Origin: Sporothrix humicola
Taxonomy: Eukaryota > Ascomycota > Sordariomycetes > Ophiostomatales > Ophiostomataceae
Assembly: GCA_021396245.1 (NCBI GenBank)
Contig: WNYE01000049.1
Location: 62,001-126,000, forward strand
Length of the DNA stretch: 64,000 bases
Direction: 5' to 3'
The notes beneath the pieces were generated by a model, which worked only from the letters and a program-made list of their open reading frames with translations, had not been told where the DNA came from and did not search any database. Shown here one piece after another: positions 10,600 to 21,218 of this stretch (positions are counted from its first letter, which is position 1; each line of letters opens with the position of its first letter). Both the position numbers and the translations under genes were made by a program.

Positions 10600-13500
10600 C
10601 TATGCAAAGTAGCTCTTCCACAGGACACCCTCCAGGTCCTCCAATTGTTCTGGTGTAAAGTACTGTCTTGTTAGCAGGCGTTCAGAAATATTCACAGAAA
10701 AGGGGGGGTCACTTACTGTCTGGTCTACAATCCACGTGTCTTGGCGCGTCTTTTTGAACTCGGACAAAATCGACTTGGTCGCATTGCCCACCACTCCCGG
10801 GTCGTTGGCCGTCCGCGTCGCCAGGTACGACAGCACCTCGGGCATCCACCGGGGCGGCGGCGTCGCGTAGGGGAAGGCCTCGATAAGCGCGCCGAGACCC
10901 AGCACGGCCGCGTGCCGCCGGATCACCTGCCGCTTGGTGTCAATGGGCGTTTCACGCCCGCTCTCAGAATCTGCCACGGCCGAGACCACCGACCGTTTGC
11001 GCTTGGGCATCGGGTTGGCCTCGAGCTGCTCCTTGAAGCGCTGCATCAGCGACTGGATAATCGGCTCGCGGATCGACACCGGCGAGCAGCGGATCATGCC
11101 GGCCAGCGTGGCGGCGGCCGAGTCGCGCACTTCGAGCTGTGCGTCGGCCAGCATGTCGCCGACGGCGTCAAACAACAACTTGCGCTGGGCGGGTCTGCTC
11201 AAAAAGAGGCGCCGGAAGTAGACGACCTGCATGTTGATCAGAGCCCGCAGACGCTGGTGCCAGCTGGGCGCCGATCGGCCGACGTCAATGAGCTTGCGGA
11301 TGAAGGCGTCGTCCTCGCCGTCGCGCAGAGGAATGTTGGGCAAATGGCGGTACACGTGATACGCTAGACGCATCAACTCTGGGTCTTCCTTGACGTCCAT
11401 CATGTGCAGCAGCTGGTCGACAAACGGCTCCGGGAAGAACTGGACGAGCTCGGTGCACTCTTGTGACGACAGCATCCAGTCGAGCCAGGTAAGCACCGTC
11501 TTGGATCCGGACGTGTAGCTGCTCTGCTCCTGCTGGCCAGGCACGCGCTCGTGGCGCCATGCCTCGAGCCGCTGGAACACCTCGGTGACGGTCGTGGCGA
11601 ACTCGCTCGTCGCCTTGTAGGGGCGGATGCCCACGGACGACGCCGCCTTGTTCTGCTCGAGGAGGGCGGCCACGTTGGGGAACGACTCATGGTACCGAGT
11701 CCTAAAGATAGTAGCCAGTACTCTACCCATGGCTTCGCGCACGGCCTTATACGGGTGGTCAATATGCGCCAGCATATCGGCCACAATCGGCTTCTCGCCG
11801 CGGAAGTGCCAGCCCGCATCGCTGATCAGGAACTCGAGCAGCGTCACCTTGGACGACTCCTTGAAAGCCGCGTTGGACGTCATGTCCAACCGGAACGAGC
11901 TGAGGTCGAGAACAAGCTCGCGCGCCCGCCGCGGGTCGCGAATACCAGTAATCATGTGCACGCAGGTCATCCAGTAGTGGAGGTTCTCGGGCGTCAGCTT
12001 GTCGTTGATGATATCAAGCAACAAGGGGCCGGCGAAAGCCCATGCGCGGTCGCGGTAGGCCTTGGGTTCGTCGGGGCCGACAGACAGCAAGGCTGCCACG
12101 ATCTCGGCTGTGGCACGGTGCTGGTGGCGGTCGGATCCGTCGTCATAGACACCACGGACCAGCTCCTTGACCTCGTCAAACGTCACGGTGGCCACGCCAC
12201 TGTGCACAAGCTCAAACACATAAGAGAGCATGGACACGTAGCGCACCTTGAAGCGGTCAGCGTTGGCATCGCGGGGCTCCTGCTTCATGAAGTCAAAGTA
12301 CTGCTTGAGCCAGTCCTTTGTCAGGATCTTGCCAATCTGTTCGCGAGCCGCCGTTCCCACTTCGTCGTAGCGGTCCGTCACGATCGTCGGGTCGGCGCTG
12401 TAGCCCGTAAACGACTTGCCCCACACAAGCCAGCCGGGGTAGTCTGAGTCGACAAAGTACGAGCTGCTGTCGTCGCCATTGGCCACCGTGTCGCTGGAAG
12501 CACCATTGGTGCCGTGACCATTCGTCTCTGCCGAGCGCACCTCGAACGAGTCCAGAAACTTGTGGGTCCATTCCGCATCGCCGCCCTTTTCGGGCACCTG
12601 GATCTCGAGCCGGTTGTCCATCCGCTCGTTGTCGAGCAGGTAGTTGCGGTAGTCGTTCTTGTAGCAGGACCGCAGGGCCAGGAACATGAAGATGTTGGCA
12701 AACGCGTTTTGGTAGCCGGCCCGCAGCGTCGGGTGCTGGCTGATGGCGCCATTGGCGGCGAGGTCGATGAACGCGGGCGGGGCCAGCGTGTCGAAACGCA
12801 GGCACAGATTGTTAGCAAACACGGCGCAGCGGCTGGCCACCTTCCAGTGCGACTTGCTGGCAATGTCAATGAGCTCGAGGCCAAGCGAGGCCTTCTTCTC
12901 TTCGACTTTGCGGCGGCGCTCCAAGATGAACGTGTGGCGCTTCTGGATCTTTTGTGCACTGTCTTCGAGATCGGCCTTGTTCGTGGGCGTGATGGGAGCG
13001 ATAGTGTCCTCATTGACAATCACCATGCGCTCAAAGGCCTTGCCAAACTCGAGCAGCGGGAACAGCGCGTTAGCACCCATCTGCTGAATCGAGGCCTTGT
13101 CGACGTCGGCGGACCGAATGTAGAGGCGAATCAGCGTGGGACCAAACCGCCAGTCGCGGATCATGGTCTTGACGAGCGATGTGAACAGCAGAGTGTACAT
13201 GGCGCCCTTGATGCGGTCGTGGTCGCTGTTGTTGAGCGACTCCTCGAGGGTGCGGAGCACAATGGGGATGACGACGGGGCGGCTACCAATCAGCACCTTG
13301 AGCGACGACTCCTGGGCCGACTGGGCAGCGCGGCGAACATCTGCGTACACAGATGTGCAAGACTGCGCCAGATCCTTGAGAAGCTGCTTGTCAAGCTGGC
13401 TAGTGAGCCGGTAGGTTGTGTTGTACTTGACACGCTGCAGCTGGTACGCGTCGGCCCGCTTCACGAGTAGCGGGCGCGGGTAGGCCTTGCGCAGGCCATT

Positions 13501-16500
13501 GATCTTGAACGACGCAATGTCCGAGCGGTACAGGCGCAGCAGGCGGTCAAGGGGACGTGAGGTACGCTCGAAACCGACATCTGTAATGAAGGTGCGGTAG
13601 GTCGTGTACAGATCCGTGAAGCAGGCGACATCATCCTCCTGGTAGGTCACCAGGAAACGGTGCGTCCGGGTAAGGAGGTAGCCAATCGTCTCGCGCAACT
13701 CGTGGATGCGCTCAAAGAGCACACTCTTGCGGTCCAGAACGTAGCCGTAGGGGTACGAGAACTCGCGCTTCAGGTCGTCGTCGGAGGCAACCTCGGCAAG
13801 TGGGTCAACATCCTCGTCAAGGGCCGTGTCCTGATCGCTGCCCTCGATACCAACAGTAGCCGTAGGGGGCTGCGAGGCATCCTTCATTTCGACGTCATCG
13901 TCCTCTTTGGCCGGACCGCCACGGCCGTCAGTTGTTGTTGTCGAGGCGCGCGATGTCTCGAAAAGAGGCGAGACGCCTGAGATGACTTGACGAATCCGGG
14001 AGAGCGCACGAGTCAGCTCGTCGCTCCACTCCTTGTTCTTGCCCTTGCGGCTGACGGGCGGGTTGTCGCTCATGAGAGCCTCCATCTTCTCCTTGGCGCT
14101 GATGACCTGCGACTCGAACAGCTCGGCGGCGAACTGGATCTCGGGCTGCGCGGGGCGGTACCACTTGATGGTCAGGTCCGAGGGCGCCGTGATGTAGCCC
14201 CAGTGCTGCAGGCCAATGCCGCCCTTGATGACCTCGGGCTCAAACATGTGGTTGTCAATGGGGTAGGTGTGCGTCAGGTTGATGAGCAGGTGGTGCACAT
14301 AGTTGGAGATGTGGATGGTGGCGAGGCCGCGGCACTTTTCCTGCATGTACTCGGCAATGTCGAGCAGCTCCTTCTTGTACTTGAGGACCTCGCTGCCAAC
14401 ATGGACGACGCACATGCTCAGGATGCTAATGTACCACACAAGGGCACGGTCGCGGGGCAGGACATCGGCGCCGCTGCTGCGGTCCGAGGCGGCACCGTTG
14501 TCGTCAATCTCGTTGCGGATGTTGACGATCAGCATCGGGATGAACTTCTTGAGCGTCTTTTCCGGGTTGACACGGCACAGAGCGTTGACGATCCAGGCCA
14601 TGGAATCACGGGCCTGGTGGACGACGTGCGAGGCGACAAAGGCGGCAATCTTGTCGACGGCCATGTCAAACAGCTCCGGCGACAGAGCGGCAAAGACGGG
14701 CGTCAGGGCCGATGGCAGCGAGTTGATGACATGGTCCTCGGGCGAGCCGGAGCGGAAGTGCGACAGATCCGGCAGGTTCTCGACGAGCGTAAAGATCTTT
14801 CCGAGCAGGGCAATCAAGAACTCGCCAAAGCCGGCAGTAGATGAGCGCACGATGCGAGCCTCTTCCTCGTCTGTGAGCTCCTTGTCGTAGTCGAGCTGAA
14901 TGTCCTGGCCCTCGCGCTCGAAGCGCTCCATCTCGCCGCGGACCCATTGCATGGCCAGACCCGTGTCATACACGCCGTCGTCGGCGTCCTTGTCGTTGAT
15001 GAGGGAAGCGAAAGGTATGCTGTAGGCGACGGTCTGGATAAAAGCAAGCGTCAACTGCGTCTTGCCGAGATCGTTGGCGTCGATGCCTGGCAGAGCCAGG
15101 GCCAGCAGGGCGGTAATGTGGCCACGGAAGCCTTTGACGCGCGACATGGTGTGTGCAATCACCTGCAGCCCGCACAGACTAGCCGTCGTCCGGTGCACTT
15201 CGACGAGACCCTGCAAACTGGGGTAGAAGCGCTGCAGCGCGCCCGGCAGGATGAGGCCCGGCTCGAGGAAGGCGAGTGACTGCAGCGTGACGTAGTAGTA
15301 GCCGGCCGTCTTCTGGCTCTTGGCGAACAGGCCCATAAACGTGACATCGCGCAGGGCCAGGACGAAGCGGCGCTTGACTTCGGGGGTCAGGCGGCGGTCG
15401 GCAGGCAGGTCGAGCTCGCCGCTCTGCTCGCGGTTCCAGCGGTTGACAAAGATGTCGACCAGGTAGTGTGTGAACTGGGCCAAGAAGCTGGTCCAGGCAC
15501 CCTGGTTGGAGGGGTGGAAGAAGGTGTCGATCGACTCCAGGAAACCCTCGAGGCCCGTCAGGATGCTGCTGGCAGGCGTCGAATCGGCATCGTCTTGTGC
15601 GTCCAGGCACAGCGGCGACAGGGCGTGCACGATCCAGCGCGCGGCCATGTAGGGAATAGGGTACTTTTTCCGGTCCTTGTCGAGGAAGACGGCCAGACCA
15701 GATGAGTAGTCGAGAGTCGAGACATAGGGCGAGTTAGCCTGGCCGACTGGAATCTCGGTCAACCTCAGAATTGCCGTGAAGATCAGGTCCGACTGCTCCC
15801 TTGTAAAGATACCGTGTGCGGTGAATGGCACTTGCTGGTACGTGAGGTAGTCGCGGGACATGCGCGAAAAGATGTCGACGAAGGAGATATCCACAGCTTT
15901 TGAGCGGTTGACCAGCGACCACAGGTGGAAGTAGGTAGGGAGGAAGTCGGACGGCTGGGACATGTAGGCGGTCGGGGGGGCCGGTGCCGTGGGGACCATG
16001 ATGGTGATGAGGCCAATGACGATGAATGCGTTGGACATGTCAGATGTGCTGAAGTACGGCAAGATCTCGTCGAGCATCTGGCGACGGTCGCTGGGGTCGA
16101 GGTAGGACTGTGCGTGCAGGCAGAGGCGGAGCACCTGTTTGTAGACACGCGCCTGGACAGACTGGTGCACGGCCGTCTCACTCGGCAGGGTGATGCTCTT
16201 GAGCTGCGTCCATAACGGGCGCCAGTCGAGCGTCAGGTCTTCGCCGGGTCGCAGGTAGTGGCGCTTTTTTGTCAGAGTGATGAGCATGCGGCAGAAGCGA
16301 TCGGTAGCCGTAGTCTCGAGGCCCGGTGCGAGTGCGAGATGATAGTAAAGCTGTGCAAGGTTGGCGCGCTGCTCGCGTGTCATCTCGAACTTGAGGTTGA
16401 GCCATCCCTGCAGCTCGCGCGTCCAGTGCAATGCACCCGGTGTGAAATCTTCAGCCTTGATGGCAATGTAGAGGTTCTTGAGGATGAGATTCAGTGTGGC

Positions 16501-16737
16501 GTCGCGCTCGGACTCGTCTTCGACGGGGTAGGGCAGCTGGCTGAAGTAGCTAAATGTGCGCGGACGATAGCGCTTCTTGCCGTCGTCGTCGGGGCTGACG
16601 GAGGAGGGAACACCGGGTGACGTAGCTCGGGAGATGGTATCGATAGAGAAGTGGCTCGCGAGGAAATCGTGGGACGAGGTCGCGGCGGCCGCCAGGTAGC
16701 CCGGGGTCGGCGTGTGCGCCTCCATGTTCTCATCCAT
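10600..16737 (-). CDS. blm10: proteasome activator BLM10/PA200 homologue
   Basis: A very large HEAT-like repeat protein that caps the 20S proteasome and supports ubiquitin-independent degradation, mainly in the nucleus. The unspliced frame is 2045 aa. I infer one 54-bp intron (10716-10663: GTAAGT donor, GCTAAC branch site, ACAG acceptor) close to the end, giving 2027 aa, within the range between human PA200 (about 1840) and yeast Blm10 (about 2140). After splicing, the tail reads DQT-YFTPEQLEDLEGVLW-KSYFA, which matches the usual Blm10 C-terminal block. The last residues (Y-F-A) occupy the place of the Y-Y-A motif that inserts into the 20S alpha pocket. An acidic low-complexity stretch (KEDDDVEMKD...) lies near residues 940-1000. 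The start is the ATG at 16737; a second ATG lies four codons later. No other intron is needed. Confidence 0.95.
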   Translation of the reverse strand: MDENMEAHTPTPGYLAAAATSSHDFLASHFSIDTISRATSPGVPSSVSPDDDGKKRYRPRTFSYFSQLPYPVEDESERDATLNLILKNLYIAIKAEDFTPGALHWTRELQGWLNLKFEMTREQRANLAQLYYHLALAPGLETTATDRFCRMLITLTKKRHYLRPGEDLTLDWRPLWTQLKSITLPSETAVHQSVQARVYKQVLRLCLHAQSYLDPSDRRQMLDEILPYFSTSDMSNAFIVIGLITIMVPTAPAPPTAYMSQPSDFLPTYFHLWSLVNRSKAVDISFVDIFSRMSRDYLTYQQVPFTAHGIFTREQSDLIFTAILRLTEIPVGQANSPYVSTLDYSSGLAVFLDKDRKKYPIPYMAARWIVHALSPLCLDAQDDADSTPASSILTGLEGFLESIDTFFHPSNQGAWTSFLAQFTHYLVDIFVNRWNREQSGELDLPADRRLTPEVKRRFVLALRDVTFMGLFAKSQKTAGYYYVTLQSLAFLEPGLILPGALQRFYPSLQGLVEVHRTTASLCGLQVIAHTMSRVKGFRGHITALLALALPGIDANDLGKTQLTLAFIQTVAYSIPFASLINDKDADDGVYDTGLAMQWVRGEMERFEREGQDIQLDYDKELTDEEEARIVRSSTAGFGEFLIALLGKIFTLVENLPDLSHFRSGSPEDHVINSLPSALTPVFAALSPELFDMAVDKIAAFVASHVVHQARDSMAWIVNALCRVNPEKTLKKFIPMLIVNIRNEIDDNGAASDRSSGADVLPRDRALVWYISILSMCVVHVGSEVLKYKKELLDIAEYMQEKCRGLATIHISNYVHHLLINLTHTYPIDNHMFEPEVIKGGIGLQHWGYITAPSDLTIKWYRPAQPEIQFAAELFESQVISAKEKMEALMSDNPPVSRKGKNKEWSDELTRALSRIRQVISGVSPLFETSRASTTTTDGRGGPAKEDDDVEMKDASQPPTATVGIEGSDQDTALDEDVDPLAEVASDDDLKREFSYPYGYVLDRKSVLFERIHELRETIGYLLTRTHRFLVTYQEDDVACFTDLYTTYRTFITDVGFERTSRPLDRLLRLYRSDIASFKINGLRKAYPRPLLVKRADAYQLQRVKYNTTYRLTSQLDKQLLKDLAQSCTSVYADVRRAAQSAQESSLKVLIGSRPVVIPIVLRTLEESLNNSDHDRIKGAMYTLLFTSLVKTMIRDWRFGPTLIRLYIRSADVDKASIQQMGANALFPLLEFGKAFERMVIVNEDTIAPITPTNKADLEDSAQKIQKRHTFILERRRKVEEKKASLGLELIDIASKSHWKVASRCAVFANNLCLRFDTLAPPAFIDLAANGAISQHPTLRAGYQNAFANIFMFLALRSCYKNDYRNYLLDNERMDNRLEIQVPEKGGDAEWTHKFLDSFEVRSAETNGHGTNGASSDTVANGDDSSSYFVDSDYPGWLVWGKSFTGYSADPTIVTDRYDEVGTAAREQIGKILTKDWLKQYFDFMKQEPRDANADRFKVRYVSMLSYVFELVHSGVATVTFDEVKELVRGVYDDGSDRHQHRATAEIVAALLSVGPDEPKAYRDRAWAFAGPLLLDIINDKLTPENLHYWMTCVHMITGIRDPRRARELVLDLSSFRLDMTSNAAFKESSKVTLLEFLISDAGWHFRGEKPIVADMLAHIDHPYKAVREAMGRVLATIFRTRYHESFPNVAALLEQNKAASSVGIRPYKATSEFATTVTEVFQRLEAWRHERVPGQQEQSSYTSGSKTVLTWLDWMLSSQECTELVQFFPEPFVDQLLHMMDVKEDPELMRLAYHVYRHLPNIPLRDGEDDAFIRKLIDVGRSAPSWHQRLRALINMQVVYFRRLFLSRPAQRKLLFDAVGDMLADAQLEVRDSAAATLAGMIRCSPVSIREPIIQSLMQRFKEQLEANPMPKRKRSVVSAVADSESGRETPIDTKRQVIRRHAAVLGLGALIEAFPYATPPPRWMPEVLSYLATRTANDPGVVGNATKSILSEFKKTRQDTWIVDQTVSDPPFSVNISERLLTRQYFTPEQLEDLEGVLWKSYFA
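10663..10716 (-). other. short in-frame intron within BLM10
   Basis: This 54-bp stretch is a multiple of three and has no stop, so a simple open-frame call reads through it. It starts GTAAGT, contains CTGCTAACAAG near its 3' end and ends in CAG. Removing it joins DQT directly to YFTPEQLEDL, which fits the family better than the 18 extra residues it would encode. Confidence 0.85.
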
Positions 16738-19700
16738 GGCGGGCGAGGTGATAGACAGTCTCTGTCGGTGCGTGTCGCGTGACTAGAGATGCGACAGAAA
16801 TGGAGGGAGGGATGTCGGAGGCGATGGCAGGATTATGATAGCTTCGACGATTTGATGCTTCCAAGATATGCTGCTCCGGGTTTAGACGGCAAAAGAGATT
16901 CGATGGCTGCGATGGAGATTCGGCTCAAGCGGGCGCATCGGCATGTCGTCTCGGCGAGGTAATGATGGAGGTCGGAGGTTGGGCAGTCAGAGTATTGAGG
17001 ATAAGGGATGAAAAAGAGACGAAGAAAATGTGTCGTCTGATGGAGAAGGCGAGGCTGAAAGTAGGGCGAAAATATGGCCAAGGTCAGCAAGGTGGATTCA
17101 GAGACAAAATAGCAAAATAGGGGAGCTCCAAATGCAGTGAGTTAGGCCAAGGAGCTGTGGCAACGCGATGGATGCGAAGTGAATGGCAAAGCAATGCAGA
17201 TGGCAGCAAATTGGCAGCAAATTGAATTGCAAAGCAATGCTCACGACGAATGCCCAAATGACAAAATAGAAGGAAAGAAGCACGGATACCGGCAATGGAA
17301 ACCAGGGTTCAATTGCGATGGCAGCCGCCTTTATGGACGGGATTTGTGTCTGGGTGACGTAGAGGGCTTTGATGCCTTAAAAATGCCGGGTGATGGCAGT
17401 CGACAGCTTGTGAGGGGACAGTAAAGGGACAGGAAAGGTCGAACACGGGATCGAATTGCGGGAATGTCGAGAGTCCCGGAATCGACAACGTCAAAAAGGT
17501 AAAAACTAGACAGGCTGCCGATGCTGCGTAATCGAGGTGATTGACAGGCAGGGCGCACGCGGGGATGGAGGAAGTGTCCGACGGATGGTCGTTGTGGTGT
17601 CTGGTAATGGTGTGTTGGTGCACCGTTACTATTGCGAGAAGATTGAGAGACCAAGAAAAGCTGAGAACTGGAGCTCTTGTCGCTCTTGTCGCTCCTGTCA
17701 CTTCACTGGCAGGCACAGAAGTTGCGTCGGTCTAACGTAAGAGATGATCTGCCTGGCGGGTGTCGGGATTCGTTCATTCGTTAGCTGGATTTAGCTTGGG
17801 CAAAAAGACGAGCGAAACGGCACAGAAGCTCAAGGCAAACGGCGTGGCGTGGCGAGATGACAGCACGCCGGCAGACCACGGAGCTATTGAGATTGAGGCT
17901 ACTGGCTGAGGTACGCTGCCAGCCTGCTGCCAGTTTGCTGCCAGAAACGCCAGGGGCTCCGCAATAAGGAAAGCCCGTGAGCTAGTGGATTTCGCCTTTG
18001 AAACGTCGGACTTCTGACGGTGGCAGACAAAGACGAGGGGATGCAACAAAAAGGGTCGTAAAGGGACGAGACAGATGGAAGAAAGGATGTTGTTCAATTC
18101 GAGATATCTTGGGAGAGAAGCAGGGGTCGTTCGGTGATGGGCAAGCAAGACGAGGAGAGATACTCACCAAAATAACCAATTGCTTCCAATAGTAGATAGT
18201 GTGTTGACAGCCGGCGCTTATGGAAGGGATGGAGATGCAAATGCAGTGCGCAAATTCGAGGCTGAAAAGAATGCAAAAAACAAATGTGCAAAGGGCAAAA
18301 GTGAAGAAATTTGTTGAGGAAACAGAAGCAAAGAAGGAATGCACAAACAAGAAAGCAAGAAAAGGGGCGACCACAGAAATTCTGCACAAACACCCAAACA
18401 GCAAGAGCGATGCACTGCAAAGACGCAAAAACGCAAAAGGGGATGCTGAACCAAAGAGCAGTCGCGACGGGGCTGAAAAGTGGGGACCTTCCCCTCAAAA
18501 CCAGAGCCTCTTCAACTCTTGCTGTCCAGATGATCTCTTTTCCTGCAGTTTCACCACGCCTTTTGACGAGATGCTGGCGATTGGACGAATTTGTGAAAAT
18601 GTTTATGCTGCTCGAGTGTACGGAGCTATGTTTTTGTTTTTGTGTGTTTACTTTACTTTATCGGTTAGAAAACCCGAGGAGTGCAAATTGCCTGGTGCTG
18701 CTCGAGACGCCAAGTCGAGGCAGTCGCGCAATTGCGAGGAAGGTGCGATACGATGTAAGGAGCACAAGCTGCATTGTGCGAGGAAAGAGTGAGGCGCCAT
18801 CATCTCCAACACGGCGTATTGCATGAGCATGTTAAGGCCCTTTATCTTCAATGCGACAAAGATTCACAAACGGGACGAAAAGCCACAAATAGAGCAGAGA
18901 CCAAAGACCACCAACCGGCAATGCTGTCTTCAAAAACAGGGCGAAACAAGACATCCAATGAGCAGGATCGGTGTGCAGTTGGAATTGGCATGCAGCACGG
19001 GGATGTGATCCGACTTCCGGCGGTTATGGCAAGCAAAAAGAAGACGATGGGACGACGGAACGAAAGAAGAAGCGGCGCTGGGACGGATGTGATAGATGCA
19101 ATGCACGAGGCTCAAGGCGGCGGCATCTAACATACACAGTACGGAGTCCTCTTCACTTCAAAGAATCCAACAGACTATCACAGAATGATGAATAAATGTA
19201 TCCGCACTTGTTACAAAAACGAGAACTGCAAAAGTGATGGCCCCCGCATATGCACGCCTCCCAATACTTGTCCATTTCGGTCCTTGCGTCCCCCACACTC
19301 TGAATCCGGACGAGACGGATTGCGTGCCGGTGAACGGGGTGTCAGATGGAAGGTGTCTTTCCTCAAAGTTTGCCCGAGACCGGACCCGTGAGCGGGGGTC
19401 AAACATGCACAAGATGTAGTAGTATGCAAAAGAGCTTGACGAGAGTTCGAGTCCAGATGAGGCTGATACTTTTTGCTGTTTTTCGAACTTTTTTTACTCT
19501 TTTTTTTCACGTTCTTTTTCAGTTTCATAAATTGGAAGAAAATGATAGAAAAATAAAAACTACAAAAACGAAACGTATTATATCCAAGTTTGTAAATTTA
19601 ACGTGAAGAAAATGAAATCTTTGTTCCCATTCACGTTGTTCATTGTGCAAGAAGAGGAAGTAAACAAAGTGGGCGAACTCGCCGCGATGTCGATGCGAGA

Positions 19701-20372
19701 TACCGGCGATATCGAGGCGAGACCGATGAGAATATCACCACCACCACTTTCTGACATTCTAACACGCCAACAAAAAAGCATTTCGTGTAGATCCTTACAG
19801 CACATTACAATCATTAAAAATGAAAATCAAAGGTCGTTATGGAAGATTGTTAAAGAAATAGAAAAAAAAAACATCATCACCATCACAACCACACACAAAA
19901 AGATCAAATCGCCCTGCGCCGTTTTCTGCGGTCAGGGTGCCTAAAGTGTGGGGGTACAGTCCGTGGAAGGTCTGTGGTGGTCTGCGTTAGAGGCGTGAAG
20001 CACTCTGGTGGTCTGCGGTGAGGCCTATGAAGGCTCTCTGGTGGTCTTCGTTAGAGGCTGTGAAGCACTCTGGTATTCTGCGTGTACTTCTGAAGAAGTC
20101 AATGGTTTTTGGTCCCCGGTCACAAATCCGGGCACCAGTTTTTGTTCCAAAGGGCCTAACCATTGCACCAAGTGGGCATTTGGACGATTGATCTTGGAGG
20201 GGGGAGTGTTAATCTGTCTAATATGTCATTTCCTCTTTCCCCTTAAAGAAAGACAGGGGAAGGTGTGGGTCGGGGTGGTGCAGGTAAGGAGCGGTGAAAG
20301 GCATGTAAGGTGTGAACGTGGTTTAAAACGTGACAGTGATGCATTAGTCTATTTATTATTCTATCAACTCCT
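16738..20372. other. 3.6 kb BLM10 upstream region, no recognisable gene
   Basis: The plus strand is purine-rich from about 17.8 to 19.1 kb, so the BLM10-coding strand is pyrimidine-rich here, as expected for a long fungal promoter/leader. An AT-rich patch lies at about 19480-19620. A degenerate minisatellite lies at 19965-20082. Open frames are short and unrelated to known families. Confidence 0.55.
19965..20082 (+). repeat. degenerate minisatellite of about 32 bp, 3.6 copies
   Basis: Units begin at about 19965, 19997, 20028 and 20062. Each follows the pattern GAAG-CTCTGGTGGTCTGCG-TTAGAGGC with substitutions. It lies about 290 bp beyond the 3' end of the CAP-protein gene. Confidence 0.7.
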
Positions 20373-21218
20373 TCAACCATCGGCGACCGTCAACCTGATG
20401 TCATTGATGAAGGCGGCCGTGACCATGCCGAAGACGACAATGGCGGCCGCGATGCCGCCCATGGACGGCCGGACTAGAGCAGCGGCTTCTGATGGAGTGT
20501 CTCCGTCGCCGTCATCATCTCCGCCTCCGCTGTCACCATCTTTTGGCCCTGACGTCTGCCGGTCCACTTGTTGCGCAAACTGCCCGATCACGTTGCCCCG
20601 CGGCCAGTACTCGCATACCAGGAACCAGCCTGTACTCTTCTCGCCGGCCGCCTTGCCGCCGCACAGTCGCCGGGCACACCCGACGGTCGTGCTCGCCTTC
20701 CACACAAGCTGGGTAAAGTGGCCAGTAGCTTCCGAGAAGCTCGGATGGTTGAAATCGTACTCGTCCCGCTCGAGCCCGAACGCGTCAATGGCGCCGTGCA
20801 CGCTCTTGAAGCCGACGGCAATGTTTTCGCCATAGGGCCCGCCGGAGTGGGCAAACGTGCAGTCCTTGTCTTTTTCGCTCAGATAATTGGCGGCAAAGTC
20901 GGCAATCGTCTTGTTCCAGACAATGTCGGAGGCGTTGTGTTCGCGCCGGAAAAAGTTTGTGCTGTTCAAAATGGCCGACTGGAAGAGTTTTTCGGAGACG
21001 TATTCGGGGGCGTCGCTGGGGAGGGAGGCAGCGATGGTGGTGGTCAGGGTCTTGTCGGCCGGGACTGGGTTTCGGCCGACAATGTCCGGCGGCAGCGGTT
21101 CGGGTGTCGCTTGCGGCGTGACTTCTGGTATTTGTGCCGTCTGTATTGACGCAGTCGCCGGATGTGCAGCCGACACGGCGAGTATGGCGACCGCGATATT
21201 TCGTATTGTAGGTATCAT
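20373..21218 (-). CDS. CAP-superfamily (SCP/PR-1/Pry-like) secreted protein with C-terminal membrane segment
   Basis: A single-exon protein of 281 aa. Residues 1-24 form a signal peptide. A Pro/Thr-rich spacer (about 30-70) precedes a CAP domain at about 76-215, with HN (94-95), FAHSGGPYGENIAVG (123-136), GHFTQLVWKASTTVGCA (166-182) and VCEYWPRGN (201-209). His124, Glu131 and His167 fit the CAP cavity residues, and four Cys residues (120, 181, 186, 202) could form disulfides. Yeast Pry proteins of this family bind and export sterols and fatty acids. After the domain come an acidic Gly/Asp linker (225-240) and a hydrophobic segment (about 252-270). A ten-residue polar tail follows, so this is either a GPI signal with an atypical end or a true membrane anchor. 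Codons are GC-ending like the neighbours. Confidence 0.9.
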   Translation of the reverse strand: MIPTIRNIAVAILAVSAAHPATASIQTAQIPEVTPQATPEPLPPDIVGRNPVPADKTLTTTIAASLPSDAPEYVSEKLFQSAILNSTNFFRREHNASDIVWNKTIADFAANYLSEKDKDCTFAHSGGPYGENIAVGFKSVHGAIDAFGLERDEYDFNHPSFSEATGHFTQLVWKASTTVGCARRLCGGKAAGEKSTGWFLVCEYWPRGNVIGQFAQQVDRQTSGPKDGDSGGGDDDGDGDTPSEAAALVRPSMGGIAAAIVVFGMVTAAFINDIRLTVADG

